DNA of 64,000 nucleotides from contig JAUVDV010000023.1 of the NCBI GenBank assembly GCA_030595125.1, forward strand, positions 1 to 64,000. The letters run 5' to 3'. The translations under genes and the position numbers were made by a program. Source of the stretch: Deltaproteobacteria bacterium. GTDB lineage: Bacteria; Myxococcota_A; Polyangia; JAAYKL01. This document shows positions 36,205 through 44,020 of this stretch, piece after piece. Each line of letters starts with the position of its first letter. The first letter of the stretch is position 1. The notes beneath the pieces are model-generated. The model was not told the origin of the DNA and ran no database searches. It worked only from the letters and a program-made list of their open reading frames with translations.

Positions 36205-37074
36205 TTAGAAAATGTAGGAAGCGCGCAGACCCGTCTGGAATCCGAGACCGAATCCGGCGTCCGCATATATGGCCACGTGGCGGTGGGGTTTGAACCTCAT
36301 GCCGAACAGGAAATTGACCCACGGAACGATGCCGGTGGGAAGGTCGTAGACTTCGCCGTACTCCTCTCCGGGGTTGCACCAGGTGTCAGCGTCGCTCGGT
36401 CCAGAGCACTTCACCAGCGGCTGGTTCTCCGCCGACTCCGTTCGGACGATGTCACCGAAGGGGATCCCGAGGCCCAGGCCGGCCCCGTAGGTGATGGCGA
36501 ACCAGTCGGTGATCGAGGTGCTCCAGATGAAGTCCACGGTGATCAGCAGTGCCTTGAGGTCGTTGGTGACCACCTCCCAGCTACCGCCGTCTTCGTCGCT
36601 CCCCTTGAAGGCCACGGTGTCTTTCCAGCCGAGCCCCATGTACCAGATCGCGGCGGTGATATCGAAACCGTCCTTGCGGTAGGTGAACTCAGGACCGATT
36701 CCCACATTGTTGATAAGAAGGTGTCTGCCGTCGCTGGTCTGTATGTCCACACCGAACATACCGAGAAACCACTCCGGTATCATGACCCACCTCAACCGCA
36801 GGCCCACCGCGAAGTACTTTGTCTCCGGGTCTTCGTAAAGACCGGTGCCCGTCTCTTCCGTCGGCGCTGCCAGAGCCTTTTCTTCCTCGGTTTCCTCACC
36901 GGCGAGGAAAGTGTCCTCCTCGTTTTCTTCCTCGTTATCCTGCGCGGACTCTTCCCCGGGGTCCGTCTCTTCCATGTCTCCGAAGCCCATTTGCCCGTCA
37001 TCCTGGGCCGTGGCCGGTATCGCCAGCGCGATGACAGCCGCGAAAACCACGAACATGAAATAAACCTGGTTCAT
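36205..37074 (-). CDS. Outer-membrane protein with acidic N-terminal region
   Basis: A 289-residue exported protein with signal peptide ending PATA-QDD and a GGAG site before ATG. The first 60 mature residues are very acidic (Glu/Asp about half), then a region of alternating strands (VGLRLRWVMIP, VGIGPEFTYRK, WFAITYGAGLGLGIPFG) typical of a beta-barrel, ending in aromatic ASYIF. The size suggests 8-12 strands. The acidic region is presumably periplasmic or surface-exposed. The paired Cys (VKCSGP and TWCNPG) may form a disulfide. Confidence 0.82.
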   Translation of the reverse strand: MNQVYFMFVVFAAVIALAIPATAQDDGQMGFGDMEETDPGEESAQDNEEENEEDTFLAGEETEEEKALAAPTEETGTGLYEDPETKYFAVGLRLRWVMIPEWFLGMFGVDIQTSDGRHLLINNVGIGPEFTYRKDGFDITAAIWYMGLGWKDTVAFKGSDEDGGSWEVVTNDLKALLITVDFIWSTSITDWFAITYGAGLGLGIPFGDIVRTESAENQPLVKCSGPSDADTWCNPGEEYGEVYDLPTGIVPWVNFLFGMRFKPHRHVAIYADAGFGLGFQTGLRASYIF

Positions 37075-37135
37075 GAAATTCTCCTCGCAGTGTGGGTGTG
37101 TTCGAATCGCAGTATAGGCTCATGAGCGCTGTGGC

Positions 37136-38071
37136 TCAAGAGTGGCCGACAAATTCCGGGTCCTGGATCCATCCAACCTCGAGCCGGGCTGCGCGAACGC
37201 ACTCGACGGCCTCTTCCCATTCGAGGGAAGTGATCTCGCGGGAGAGCAGGTCGTGATCTGATGCCTTGTGGGCCGGAAAGTACTGGCACATGAGACTGAC
37301 CGGGACGTTCCGGCCAAGTTCGTTACTTATGAACTCCATCACGCGCCGGGTGCCGCCGAGTTTACCGGGAAGGACTAGATGGCGGATCAGCACACCCCGC
37401 GTGGATATGCCGTGTTCGTCTGTCGCCAATGGACCCACCTGATCCAGCATCTTCATCGCGGCCCCGGTGGCTGTTCTCCAGTAGTCCGTTGCTCCGGAGA
37501 TCTCCATGGCTACCCGGTCGTCTGCGTACTTGATGTCGGTGAGGTATATATCGACCGTTCCTCGCAGCAATTCTATGGTCTGTGCCGTTTCGTATCCGGA
37601 GGTGTTCCAGACCACCGGGATCTTCATTCCCTGCGTCCTTGCTCGTCGCACGGCATCGACGATCTCCGGGGCATACTGTGTGCCCGTTACGCAGTTAACG
37701 TTGTGGACGCCTCGCTTCTCGAGCTGGAGCATCCGTCGGGATATCCTGTCGACGGTTGTGGGAGTGCCGACGGCGAGTCGACTGATGGGAAAGTTCTGGC
37801 AGTACGAGCACGCCAGCGGACAACCGGAGAAGAAAAAAGTTGCGGATCCGTTGTGGCCGCTGATGGGCGGTTCCTCCCCCCGGTGGATGGTTGCTGCCGC
37901 CAGCATGATCGTGGATCCCGCGCCGCATCGGCCGATCTCTCCATCAGCGCGTATCGCACCGCAGTGTTCAGGGCACAGGTTGCAGCCGTCGGATGTCGAG
38001 GAGTCGAGGTTGTGGCGGAAGATGTCTGGATCGTCGGGCACGCTACTTGACGACGGACCCCTTGTCGTCAT
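37136..38071 (-). CDS. PflX-type radical SAM protein
   Basis: A 311-residue radical SAM protein of the PflA-homologous COG1313 group. The N-terminus has the family CNLCPEHC and GRCG cysteines (C33, C37, C49) and EEPPISGHNGS; the radical SAM CxxxCxxC is C84, C88, C91 in GCPLACSYCQN. Following segments (CVTGTQYAPEIVDAV, VWNTSGYE, DIYLTDIKYAD) fit the TIM barrel of glycyl-radical activating-enzyme homologues. No glycyl-radical enzyme is nearby, and most of this group have no assigned substrate. The start overlaps the upstream small gene by 29 bases. Confidence 0.9.
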   Translation of the reverse strand: MTTRGPSSSSVPDDPDIFRHNLDSSTSDGCNLCPEHCGAIRADGEIGRCGAGSTIMLAAATIHRGEEPPISGHNGSATFFFSGCPLACSYCQNFPISRLAVGTPTTVDRISRRMLQLEKRGVHNVNCVTGTQYAPEIVDAVRRARTQGMKIPVVWNTSGYETAQTIELLRGTVDIYLTDIKYADDRVAMEISGATDYWRTATGAAMKMLDQVGPLATDEHGISTRGVLIRHLVLPGKLGGTRRVMEFISNELGRNVPVSLMCQYFPAHKASDHDLLSREITSLEWEEAVECVRAARLEVGWIQDPEFVGHS

Positions 38072-38384
38072 CGCCGGCGTCGGTTTCCCTGATGAGATCT
38101 CCGGATTCCTTTTTGATGGCGCGCAGAAGATCTTCCATTCTCCCCACGGCGCGCTTCAGGTCATCGACGTCCGATTGGGTGGCCAGCTCCAGCAACGTGG
38201 TGAGTTTTTCTTTGTGTGTTCTCCACCCGTCGGAAAACTTTATGGGAAGCGACATTGCCTTCTCCAGGATGATCCCCGCCTTCTCGCTCTCCATCATCTT
38301 GGCAACCGTCGGAGATTGCATCAGCTCCATTCCCTTTGCCAGGAGCTTTTCCTTTACCTCGTCGATCATTTTCTTCCCTTTCAT
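38043..38384 (-). CDS. Small helical protein of unknown function
   Basis: A 113-residue soluble protein, nearly all helical, with a segment QSDVDDLKRAVGRMEDLLRAI (about residues 70-90) resembling the C-terminal helix of phasin-like proteins; this is only a similarity of pattern. The ATG at 38369 with AAAGGGAAG upstream may be the real start rather than 38384. Its end overlaps the radical SAM gene by 29 bases, implying coupled translation. Confidence 0.72.
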   Translation of the reverse strand: MKGKKMIDEVKEKLLAKGMELMQSPTVAKMMESEKAGIILEKAMSLPIKFSDGWRTHKEKLTTLLELATQSDVDDLKRAVGRMEDLLRAIKKESGDLIRETDAGDDDKGSVVK

Positions 38385-38451
38385 GAAGCACTGTTATCGT
38401 TTGTGTCGGGCAGATATAGATTTGCGCACCGAAGATGTCAACGCCTCCGGA

Positions 38452-39474
38452 TCAATTCAGGGGCAAGGGCATCTGGGTGGGACTCTTTACGTGATGTACG
38501 CGGATTCCGGCCTTTTCGATCATGGAGGCGGTGGTCGCGTCGCAACAGGGGCCGAGGGCTACCTGTGATGCTCCGGTCTGCTTGACGTACGAGACCAATC
38601 CCGGCCGATCCTCCTTCTCGCCGAGGCGGAAGGATATGGATGCCCAGCGGGGCGCCGTGCGCCCGGGACCGACGTGCGCCGTCGAGCCGCCGGTTTGGTC
38701 GAAGAACGGGCTTTTGGGCCAGAGATGATCGAGGTGCAGAACCGCGCCTTCAGTGGGCCATGTCTGGTTGAGCCGGACCATACGCGGGACGGCGAACCCC
38801 ATGGGCTCCACCCGTCGAAGCATTTCAAAAAGCGGGCGGCTTGCGTGGATCGTGCATTCCAACTTGGAGAGGATCCAGGCCGCGTCGAGGGCCGCCAGGT
38901 TGTTGTTACACACCACCGTCGGAATCCGTCCACCGGCAAGTTGTTCGGTCGTCCATTCGGCCAGGCGCCTGGAGGAGGTACGCGCGGAGGGAGGTTTGGG
39001 TTCGGCGGGAGGGGTGTCGAGGATGAGGAGATCGCATTTGGGAACTTCGGCCACGGGGGAGTGCAGCGGTGGTGACAGGCGAACGCCGGAGCAGTACAGA
39101 ATACGGCGGTTGCCGAAGCCGATCTCCAGCTGGGCCGCGCCCGGTCCGAGACCCGAGGACAGCAGTCGGATGTCCATTCGGCCGAGGCGCACCTTGCGCT
39201 CGTATTCCAGAGTGAGGGAATCGAGGCCTCGCGATTGTGTCGCGATCGCGGCGGCGGTGAACGGCGTGGACAGCACCCGGCATTCCCTGGTCGGGATGGG
39301 GTCGTCGATGCTCGAGAGAAAAAGAAGACCCGGGTTGGTGGATCCCACGAAACCCAGGGGTGTGCCAATGAGCCGGAAGCCTCGATCGAAGGTAATACCC
39401 CTGGGCCAGCGGTCAATGAACATGGGCTGGATCAGATCGCCACGGGTATGGGATGGGCGTCTCGTTTTTGACAC
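38452..39474 (-). CDS. Degenerate metallo-beta-lactamase-fold nuclease homologue
   Basis: A 340-residue protein starting at GTG (39474) or ATG (39423). Alignment by eye to ligase-associated/SNM1-type beta-CASP exonucleases shows shared order: STPFTAAAI where these have the ATP/ET-A segment, LLSSGLGPGAAQLEIG in place of the AGHIxGSAQ motif, ILYCSGV for the GD strand, and CDLLILDTP for the CD-x-E strand. The HxHxDH zinc motif and the AGH histidine are missing, so the protein is probably not a zinc nuclease. The tail has GPCCDATT. Isolated on the minus strand between unrelated genes. Confidence 0.7.
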   Translation of the reverse strand: MSKTRRPSHTRGDLIQPMFIDRWPRGITFDRGFRLIGTPLGFVGSTNPGLLFLSSIDDPIPTRECRVLSTPFTAAAIATQSRGLDSLTLEYERKVRLGRMDIRLLSSGLGPGAAQLEIGFGNRRILYCSGVRLSPPLHSPVAEVPKCDLLILDTPPAEPKPPSARTSSRRLAEWTTEQLAGGRIPTVVCNNNLAALDAAWILSKLECTIHASRPLFEMLRRVEPMGFAVPRMVRLNQTWPTEGAVLHLDHLWPKSPFFDQTGGSTAHVGPGRTAPRWASISFRLGEKEDRPGLVSYVKQTGASQVALGPCCDATTASMIEKAGIRVHHVKSPTQMPLPLN

Positions 39475-39687
39475 GACTTTAAGCTAGGTAACCAATAGAA
39501 AGCTGTCAAGTAGTCATGTTTAAAAGACAATTCATGGTGCACTACTTCGTGCTGAATAGGTTGGCGCGAGATGTAGTCGAATACTGGAAGAAGAAAATTC
39601 TTGGACGATCTCTTGACGCGAGGTTGATGTGGAGGAATTGTTGCCCGGGCTGAAGCTGGAAATACTATGGAAGACGAAAAGGAGTTG

Positions 39688-40434
39688 ATGGTGAAAACCA
39701 AAAATCTAGTCATCGCATTGATTGTCACGTTGACATGGGCGGGAAACGTTGCGGCGGGCGAGGTGGAAGATGTGCTGGCCAAGGCGGACAGCAACCTTAC
39801 CGATGTCAAGGATCAAACCTATAATGCGGAACTCGAGGTCATTCGAGATGGAAAGATTATAAAAACGCTCAAGTTCACCGCGAAGCTCAAGGGCGTCACC
39901 ATGAGGGTAGTCAAGTTCACGGCGCCGGGTGATGTTCGCGGCATGTCGCTTCTCACAACTGCGGACGGCCTCATGTACGTGTATCTACCCAGCTACAAGC
40001 GGGTACGCAGGGTGGCGGCTCACGTGCGGAACCAGGGTTTCATGGGTACGGACATCTCTCCGGACGAGATGGCGTCGGGCGCAATTTCCGATGGGTGGCA
40101 CGCCAAGATCGTCAGTCAAGACGACGAGGTGTGGGTGCTCGAGCTCAAGCCCAAGGCCGGAAACGAAACCACATATTCCAGGCAAATCGTCACCGTTTCC
40201 AAGGAGCACGAGGGCGTGGAAAAGGTGGAGAGCTACAACAGCGAGGGCAAGCTGGTGAAGTCCCAGGTACGCAAAGAGTGGAAATCGTTTGGTGTGATCT
40301 ACATACCCACGGTTTTTACCTATACCGACAACCGCACGGGTTCCATAACGATCATACGTTTTCTTGGCTGCGAGGTTAACAAGGGTATTCCGGATAGCGC
40401 GTTCACACAGCGAGCATTGATGCGTGGTGATTGA
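39688..40434 (+). CDS. LolA-like outer-membrane lipoprotein-sorting protein
   Basis: A 248-residue exported protein; the ATG at 39688 lies 3 bases after AAGGAG (ATG at 39667 would add 7 residues). Signal peptide ends NVAAGE. The mature part has the open-barrel pattern of the COG2834 group (VKDQTYNAELEVIRDGK, FTAPGDVRGMSLLT, YVYLPSYKRVRRV, GVIYIPTVFTYTD), which bind lipids or carry lipoproteins across the periplasm. These homologues often sit beside RND-type exporters, but here the next gene is a binding-protein-like one, starting 16 bases after this stop. Confidence 0.85.
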   Translation: MVKTKNLVIALIVTLTWAGNVAAGEVEDVLAKADSNLTDVKDQTYNAELEVIRDGKIIKTLKFTAKLKGVTMRVVKFTAPGDVRGMSLLTTADGLMYVYLPSYKRVRRVAAHVRNQGFMGTDISPDEMASGAISDGWHAKIVSQDDEVWVLELKPKAGNETTYSRQIVTVSKEHEGVEKVESYNSEGKLVKSQVRKEWKSFGVIYIPTVFTYTDNRTGSITIIRFLGCEVNKGIPDSAFTQRALMRGD

Positions 40435-40450
40435 TGGATCGGAGGAACGT

Positions 40451-41284
40451 TTGAGAAGAAATGCGCCGAAAATAGTGTTGGTGATGGCCATGATGTTTGG
40501 GCTGGTCGCCTCGGTGTCAGCGGACGTAAAGGATATGCTGTTCTGTCTCCCCGGGTTTCCCGGGACCACTTCCCAGGCCCAGCCGTACATAGACAAGATG
40601 CTGCGTCACCTGGAGGGCAAGCTCGCTCTGGCGCAGGGAACCATGACGGGTACCTACCTGCCGGACGGCGACAAGTCCGAAAAAAAACTCGCCGGCAGCA
40701 AACCCGATCTGGCGCTCGTGGGTCCGTCCATTCTGGCGGGTAGTCACAAGGCCATGGGAATGAAGGTCATCGCAAAGGTTGAGATCAATGGTCGCGGCCA
40801 GGAGACCTACTCTGTGATCACAGCGAAGGGAGGCCCGTCGAGCCTCGCCGATCTTGCGGGGAAGACCGTTTCAGGGGCGGTGGTTCATGATGAAAAGTAT
40901 GTTCACAACGTGCTTCTCGACAGAAAGTTGGCCGCGGGAAACCTCACCCTTATGTCCCAGAAACGCCCGTTGAAATCCCTTCGTGACGTGGCGCGCGGAA
41001 AGGTCGACGCCGCCATCGTGGACAGGTCGGTGGTCGATCACATGAGCGAACTCGACTTCGCGGGCGATCTGCAGGTCATCTACACATCCGTGCCGGTACC
41101 CGCTCCAGCGGTGGTGGTGATGGGCGAAGGGAAGGCGCACGCCGCAAAATTGAAGAGCGTCCTGGTGGGCCTGTGCAAGAGAGCCGACGGCAAGGACCTG
41201 TGCAAGACCCTCACTATCACTTCCATCAACCCCGCCTCCGACGCGGACTACAAGAGCCTGTACAAACGATACAACAGGAAATGA
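40451..41284 (+). CDS. PhnD-like periplasmic binding protein
   Basis: I choose TTG at 40451 since a GGAGG lies 6 bases upstream and the resulting protein (277 residues) starts with a clean signal peptide (KIVLVMAMMFGLVASVSA). The mature part has the PhnD/SsuA-like layout: DLALVGPSILAGS, SSLADLAGKTVSGAVV, SLRDVARGKVDAAIVDRSVVDH. Typical ligands are phosphonates, phosphite or other small anions, but the N-terminal strand is shorter than in transporters and no ABC permease or ATPase gene is near. A sensory or orphan role is possible. Confidence 0.82.
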   Translation: MRRNAPKIVLVMAMMFGLVASVSADVKDMLFCLPGFPGTTSQAQPYIDKMLRHLEGKLALAQGTMTGTYLPDGDKSEKKLAGSKPDLALVGPSILAGSHKAMGMKVIAKVEINGRGQETYSVITAKGGPSSLADLAGKTVSGAVVHDEKYVHNVLLDRKLAAGNLTLMSQKRPLKSLRDVARGKVDAAIVDRSVVDHMSELDFAGDLQVIYTSVPVPAPAVVVMGEGKAHAAKLKSVLVGLCKRADGKDLCKTLTITSINPASDADYKSLYKRYNRK

Positions 41285-41324
41285 AGCCGTTGCCAATCCT
41301 CGTGTTTACGGCTAGAAACCGCTC

Positions 41325-42065
41325 ATGACGGATCCTTCCTTCACTACCATGAGGGCCATCAGAATAGAGTCGGGTGAGAGCCTGCCGGACGCGGCGGATC
41401 GCGCAATCGAAGATCTGGGACTGGAGTTCTGCGACGTGACCGGTTTCGGTCGCCTGGAGTGGGTGGAGTTGAAGGGCGATTCAAATGGCCCACCGATCAG
41501 GATGCAGGGGCCTTTCGATTTGCTGGATCTCAAGGGACGGGTCAGGCGGGTCGGCAGTGTGATCATGTCCGAATACGTGTGCACGATCTCCCATGTCGCC
41601 CACGGCGAGATTCATGTATTCGGTGGTGGGCTCGAGCGGGCCGTGGTCGATTTTGCGGAGTTGACCTTCATTCCCCTGGTTCTCGCGAAGGGCGCGACTG
41701 TGGCGAAAGACGGCGTAGCGAAAGAGACTGACACAGGGCAGGACGCACCCCCTCCCACTGCCCCCTCACCGGTGAAAGACGACGCTTCGAAGTGGTCTCT
41801 CGCACTGGCCGAGTCCCGACGCCTGGAACGCGAGGGCGCCGCCGCGAACTGGGACGACGTGGAGCCGGTGATACCCGCCCGCGGAGACATAGTGAACCAT
41901 CGGCAATTCGGTCGCTGCGATGTCGTCAGGGTGGACGGCGAGCACATCTCCTTGCGAAAGCCCGACAGGAGGGTGGTCCAGCTCGGACTCGCCATCCTGG
42001 TTTTCGAACCAGCCGGCGAGCAGGACGGCAAGGACGTCTACAACGTCGCCGTCACACGATTCTGA
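41325..42065 (+). CDS. PPC/DUF296 domain protein with extra C-terminal domain
   Basis: A 246-residue cytoplasmic protein. Residues about 5-125 are a PPC (DUF296) domain: GESLPDAADRAI, CDVTGFGRLEWVEL, VGSVIMSEYVCTISHVAHGEIHVFGG region and VDFAELTFIPL. In plants PPC domains join AT-hooks; bacterial versions have no agreed function. The C-terminal part (about 185-246, starting ARGDIVNHRQFGRCDVV) looks like a small SH3/CarD-like barrel, an arrangement I associate with Myxococcota. A Pro/Ala-rich linker joins the two. Nucleic-acid binding is possible but not shown. Confidence 0.8.
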   Translation: MTDPSFTTMRAIRIESGESLPDAADRAIEDLGLEFCDVTGFGRLEWVELKGDSNGPPIRMQGPFDLLDLKGRVRRVGSVIMSEYVCTISHVAHGEIHVFGGGLERAVVDFAELTFIPLVLAKGATVAKDGVAKETDTGQDAPPPTAPSPVKDDASKWSLALAESRRLEREGAAANWDDVEPVIPARGDIVNHRQFGRCDVVRVDGEHISLRKPDRRVVQLGLAILVFEPAGEQDGKDVYNVAVTRF

Positions 42066-42077
42066 ACGGAGGTCGCA

Positions 42078-43193
42078 ATGTCTTTTCGAGTTCTCGTTGT
42101 TGCTCTTTTTTCATTCACTCTGGTTCTCTGGTCATGCAGTGACGAGAAAAAGAAGGACACTCCGGACGCCGGTGGAGATTCGGGGCCTGACACTGATACA
42201 GATGCGGACGTCGCGCCGTATGATTTCGAGGCGCAGGCGCCCTGGTACCTCTGTCCTGAAGAAGAGTTCCCCGAGGGTGCCACTATCGTCACAGCCTTCG
42301 ATCAGACCTATCAATACTTTGGTGACGAAGATAGAAGGACAGTTGAATCCATAGTTGATTTTCCCGAACCGGCAGACTGGGCGCAAGTTGGAATGTGGTT
42401 CAATCTGGAATGCCCGGAAAGCGGACTTTGCGATCACTGGGACCGCGCCGGTAGCGTACAGCTGGTTCTGAACCCGCAAGATGACCCTGGTGAGTGGCAG
42501 CAGATTGAGCTGTTCCGGCACATGACTCCCTACAAGATCGAGATGTGCCAGTACATTGACGTCACGCCGATGGCCGATCTACTCACGGGCCAACAGACTC
42601 TGACTTCTTTTATCGACACATGGGTCGGGCCGGGTCATTCCAACGGTGAGGGTTGGCGCGTATCCGTTAATTTCGTCTTCTACCCCGGAGCGAACGAAGG
42701 CGCGGACGAGATCATCAATATTTGGGGAAGACGTAACATCAATGTCGGAGATACTGATCCTGCGGCGAACGTCGACTCTCAGATCGATCCGGTCACCGTT
42801 TCCATTCCGGCTGATGCAACCAAAGTAGAAGCTCACATTACAGCGACCGGCCATGGTTTCGGTTTTACCTCAAACTGCGCAGAATTCTGCGAGATGCGCC
42901 AGGATGTCATGGTCAACGGAACTATCCATTCTGTGAATCCCTGGCGTGACGACTGCGCACAAAACCCCATAAGCCCGCAGTACGGTACCTGGGAATACAA
43001 CCGGAACGGCTGGTGTCCGGGCGCAATTCAGATTGGCGATAATATAGATATTACCGACTCGATAAATGTCGGCGCTGATAACACCATCGATTTTGACATC
43101 CTCAGGTCAGATGGCACCGAGTACGACAACATCAGCACCGCTGATGGAACCCCATACGAGATCATCGCGCTGAGACTCTACGTTTACAAATAG
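42078..43193 (+). CDS. PNGase F-like lipoprotein
   Basis: A 371-residue lipoprotein (lipobox LWSC, Cys20) with a short acidic linker (DTDTDADV) and a GGAGG site. The body aligns with Elizabethkingia PNGase F, which cleaves N-glycans from Asn: ECPESGLCDHWDRAGSV (PNGase F NECPNKTCDEWDR), HMTPY, DVTPMADLLTG, ATGHG, CAEFC, and NPISPQYGTWEYNRNGWCPG. The catalytic Asp60 is present (D122) and Glu206 is present (E269), but Glu118 is replaced by Asp (D180 in FIDTW). The fold is likely a pair of beta-sandwiches with conserved cysteines. Surface location through the lipid anchor is expected; target glycoproteins are unknown. Confidence 0.9.
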   Translation: MSFRVLVVALFSFTLVLWSCSDEKKKDTPDAGGDSGPDTDTDADVAPYDFEAQAPWYLCPEEEFPEGATIVTAFDQTYQYFGDEDRRTVESIVDFPEPADWAQVGMWFNLECPESGLCDHWDRAGSVQLVLNPQDDPGEWQQIELFRHMTPYKIEMCQYIDVTPMADLLTGQQTLTSFIDTWVGPGHSNGEGWRVSVNFVFYPGANEGADEIINIWGRRNINVGDTDPAANVDSQIDPVTVSIPADATKVEAHITATGHGFGFTSNCAEFCEMRQDVMVNGTIHSVNPWRDDCAQNPISPQYGTWEYNRNGWCPGAIQIGDNIDITDSINVGADNTIDFDILRSDGTEYDNISTADGTPYEIIALRLYVYK

Positions 43194-43245
43194 CGCGGAA
43201 GTTAAAGATTGGGACTATTGAGGACGCTGTACGCTACCGAAAATT

Positions 43246-43277
43246 TTGCTATCTCCCGACTCATTTTACGATATAAT
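43246..43277 (+). promoter_or_regulatory. Possible promoter for the Spy-like gene
   Basis: A perfect TATAAT occurs at 43272-43277, 40 bases before the start codon, with TTGCTA at 43246-43251 but at a 20-base spacing, which is longer than usual. The exact -10 in an AT-rich gap after an unrelated gene makes this the most likely transcription start for the gene at 43317. Confidence 0.4.
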
Positions 43278-43316
43278 ACTTTATGTTCAAGTATTGAAAA
43301 CCGGGAGGAGTGAACA

Positions 43317-43913
43317 ATGTCACTGACACGACCCAAGCTCTTGCTGCTCTTGACCTTCGTGGGAACGATGCTCATCGCGGCAAACTTGCAAGCACAGGAT
43401 CGCAGAAACTGCATGTTCGGACCACGCATGATTCATGCTCTGGGGTTGACCGGGGCGCAACAGGACAAGGTCGACAGTCTCCATACGAAGACCCTGGATA
43501 GCCTGGAAGATGTCTACGATGAGATCGACGAGGAGGAACAGCGTCTCTCATCGTTGTACAAGTCACCCGATGCCAACAAGAAGAAGATCACAGCTACCCT
43601 CAATCGCCTCGATTCACTCGAGCAACAGATTGATGAGAACTGGCTCAGGTTCCGTGAAGACGTAATGGATCTGCTTACCGATGAGCAGCTCGAGACGTAC
43701 AATCGCTACTACTCGCGTGGATCTGGCCCGGGCGCCGATGCCGACGACGACGACTTGTGGTGGGGACGCGGCAGAGGCCGGGGTTACGGCTACGGCAGAG
43801 GTGGGGGTAACGGTTATGGCAGGGGCGGCCGGGGCTACGGCTATGGCAGAGGCCGGGGTAACGGTTATGGCCGGGGTGGCCGGGGCTACGGCAGAGGGTG
43901 GCGATACAGATGA
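43317..43913 (+). CDS. Spy/CpxP-like periplasmic protein with Gly/Arg/Tyr repeat tail
   Basis: A 198-residue exported protein (signal peptide ending NLQAQ) with GGGAGGAG before ATG. Residues about 38-130 are helical with the LTGAQQDKVDSL and LTDEQLETYNRYY segments that match the LTxxQ motifs of Spy/CpxP proteins, periplasmic chaperones or metal-stress proteins. Residues 150-198 form an unusual low-complexity tail of GRGYGYG-type sequence including two 17-residue tandem repeats (156-172, 173-189). Acidic residues (DADDDD) precede the tail. The tail resembles RGG/GYG regions that bind nucleic acid or phase-separate; in the periplasm it may instead bind glycans or metals. This is speculation. 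Confidence 0.83.
   Translation: MSLTRPKLLLLLTFVGTMLIAANLQAQDRRNCMFGPRMIHALGLTGAQQDKVDSLHTKTLDSLEDVYDEIDEEEQRLSSLYKSPDANKKKITATLNRLDSLEQQIDENWLRFREDVMDLLTDEQLETYNRYYSRGSGPGADADDDDLWWGRGRGRGYGYGRGGGNGYGRGGRGYGYGRGRGNGYGRGGRGYGRGWRYR
43782..43883 (+). repeat. Two tandem 51-bp repeats in the Gly/Arg/Tyr tail
   Basis: Two adjacent 51-bp units, each encoding a 17-residue GYGYGRG-x-GNGYGRGGR, differ by one residue. They form the end of the Spy-like gene. Confidence 0.85.
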
Positions 43914-44020
43914 CGCCGGCGGGGGTGGCTACGGAGGTAGCCGCTCGATGATGTGAAATCCAAACTCCATACGGGGCCTCTCCGGTTGCTAGTAATCTGG
44001 CCACAACGTACACTCCCGAA

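Noticed and set aside
35927-36208. 93-codon plus-strand frame in the gap
   Set aside because: It overlaps a terminator, has no ribosome binding site, no recognisable sequence and unusual composition for this genome.
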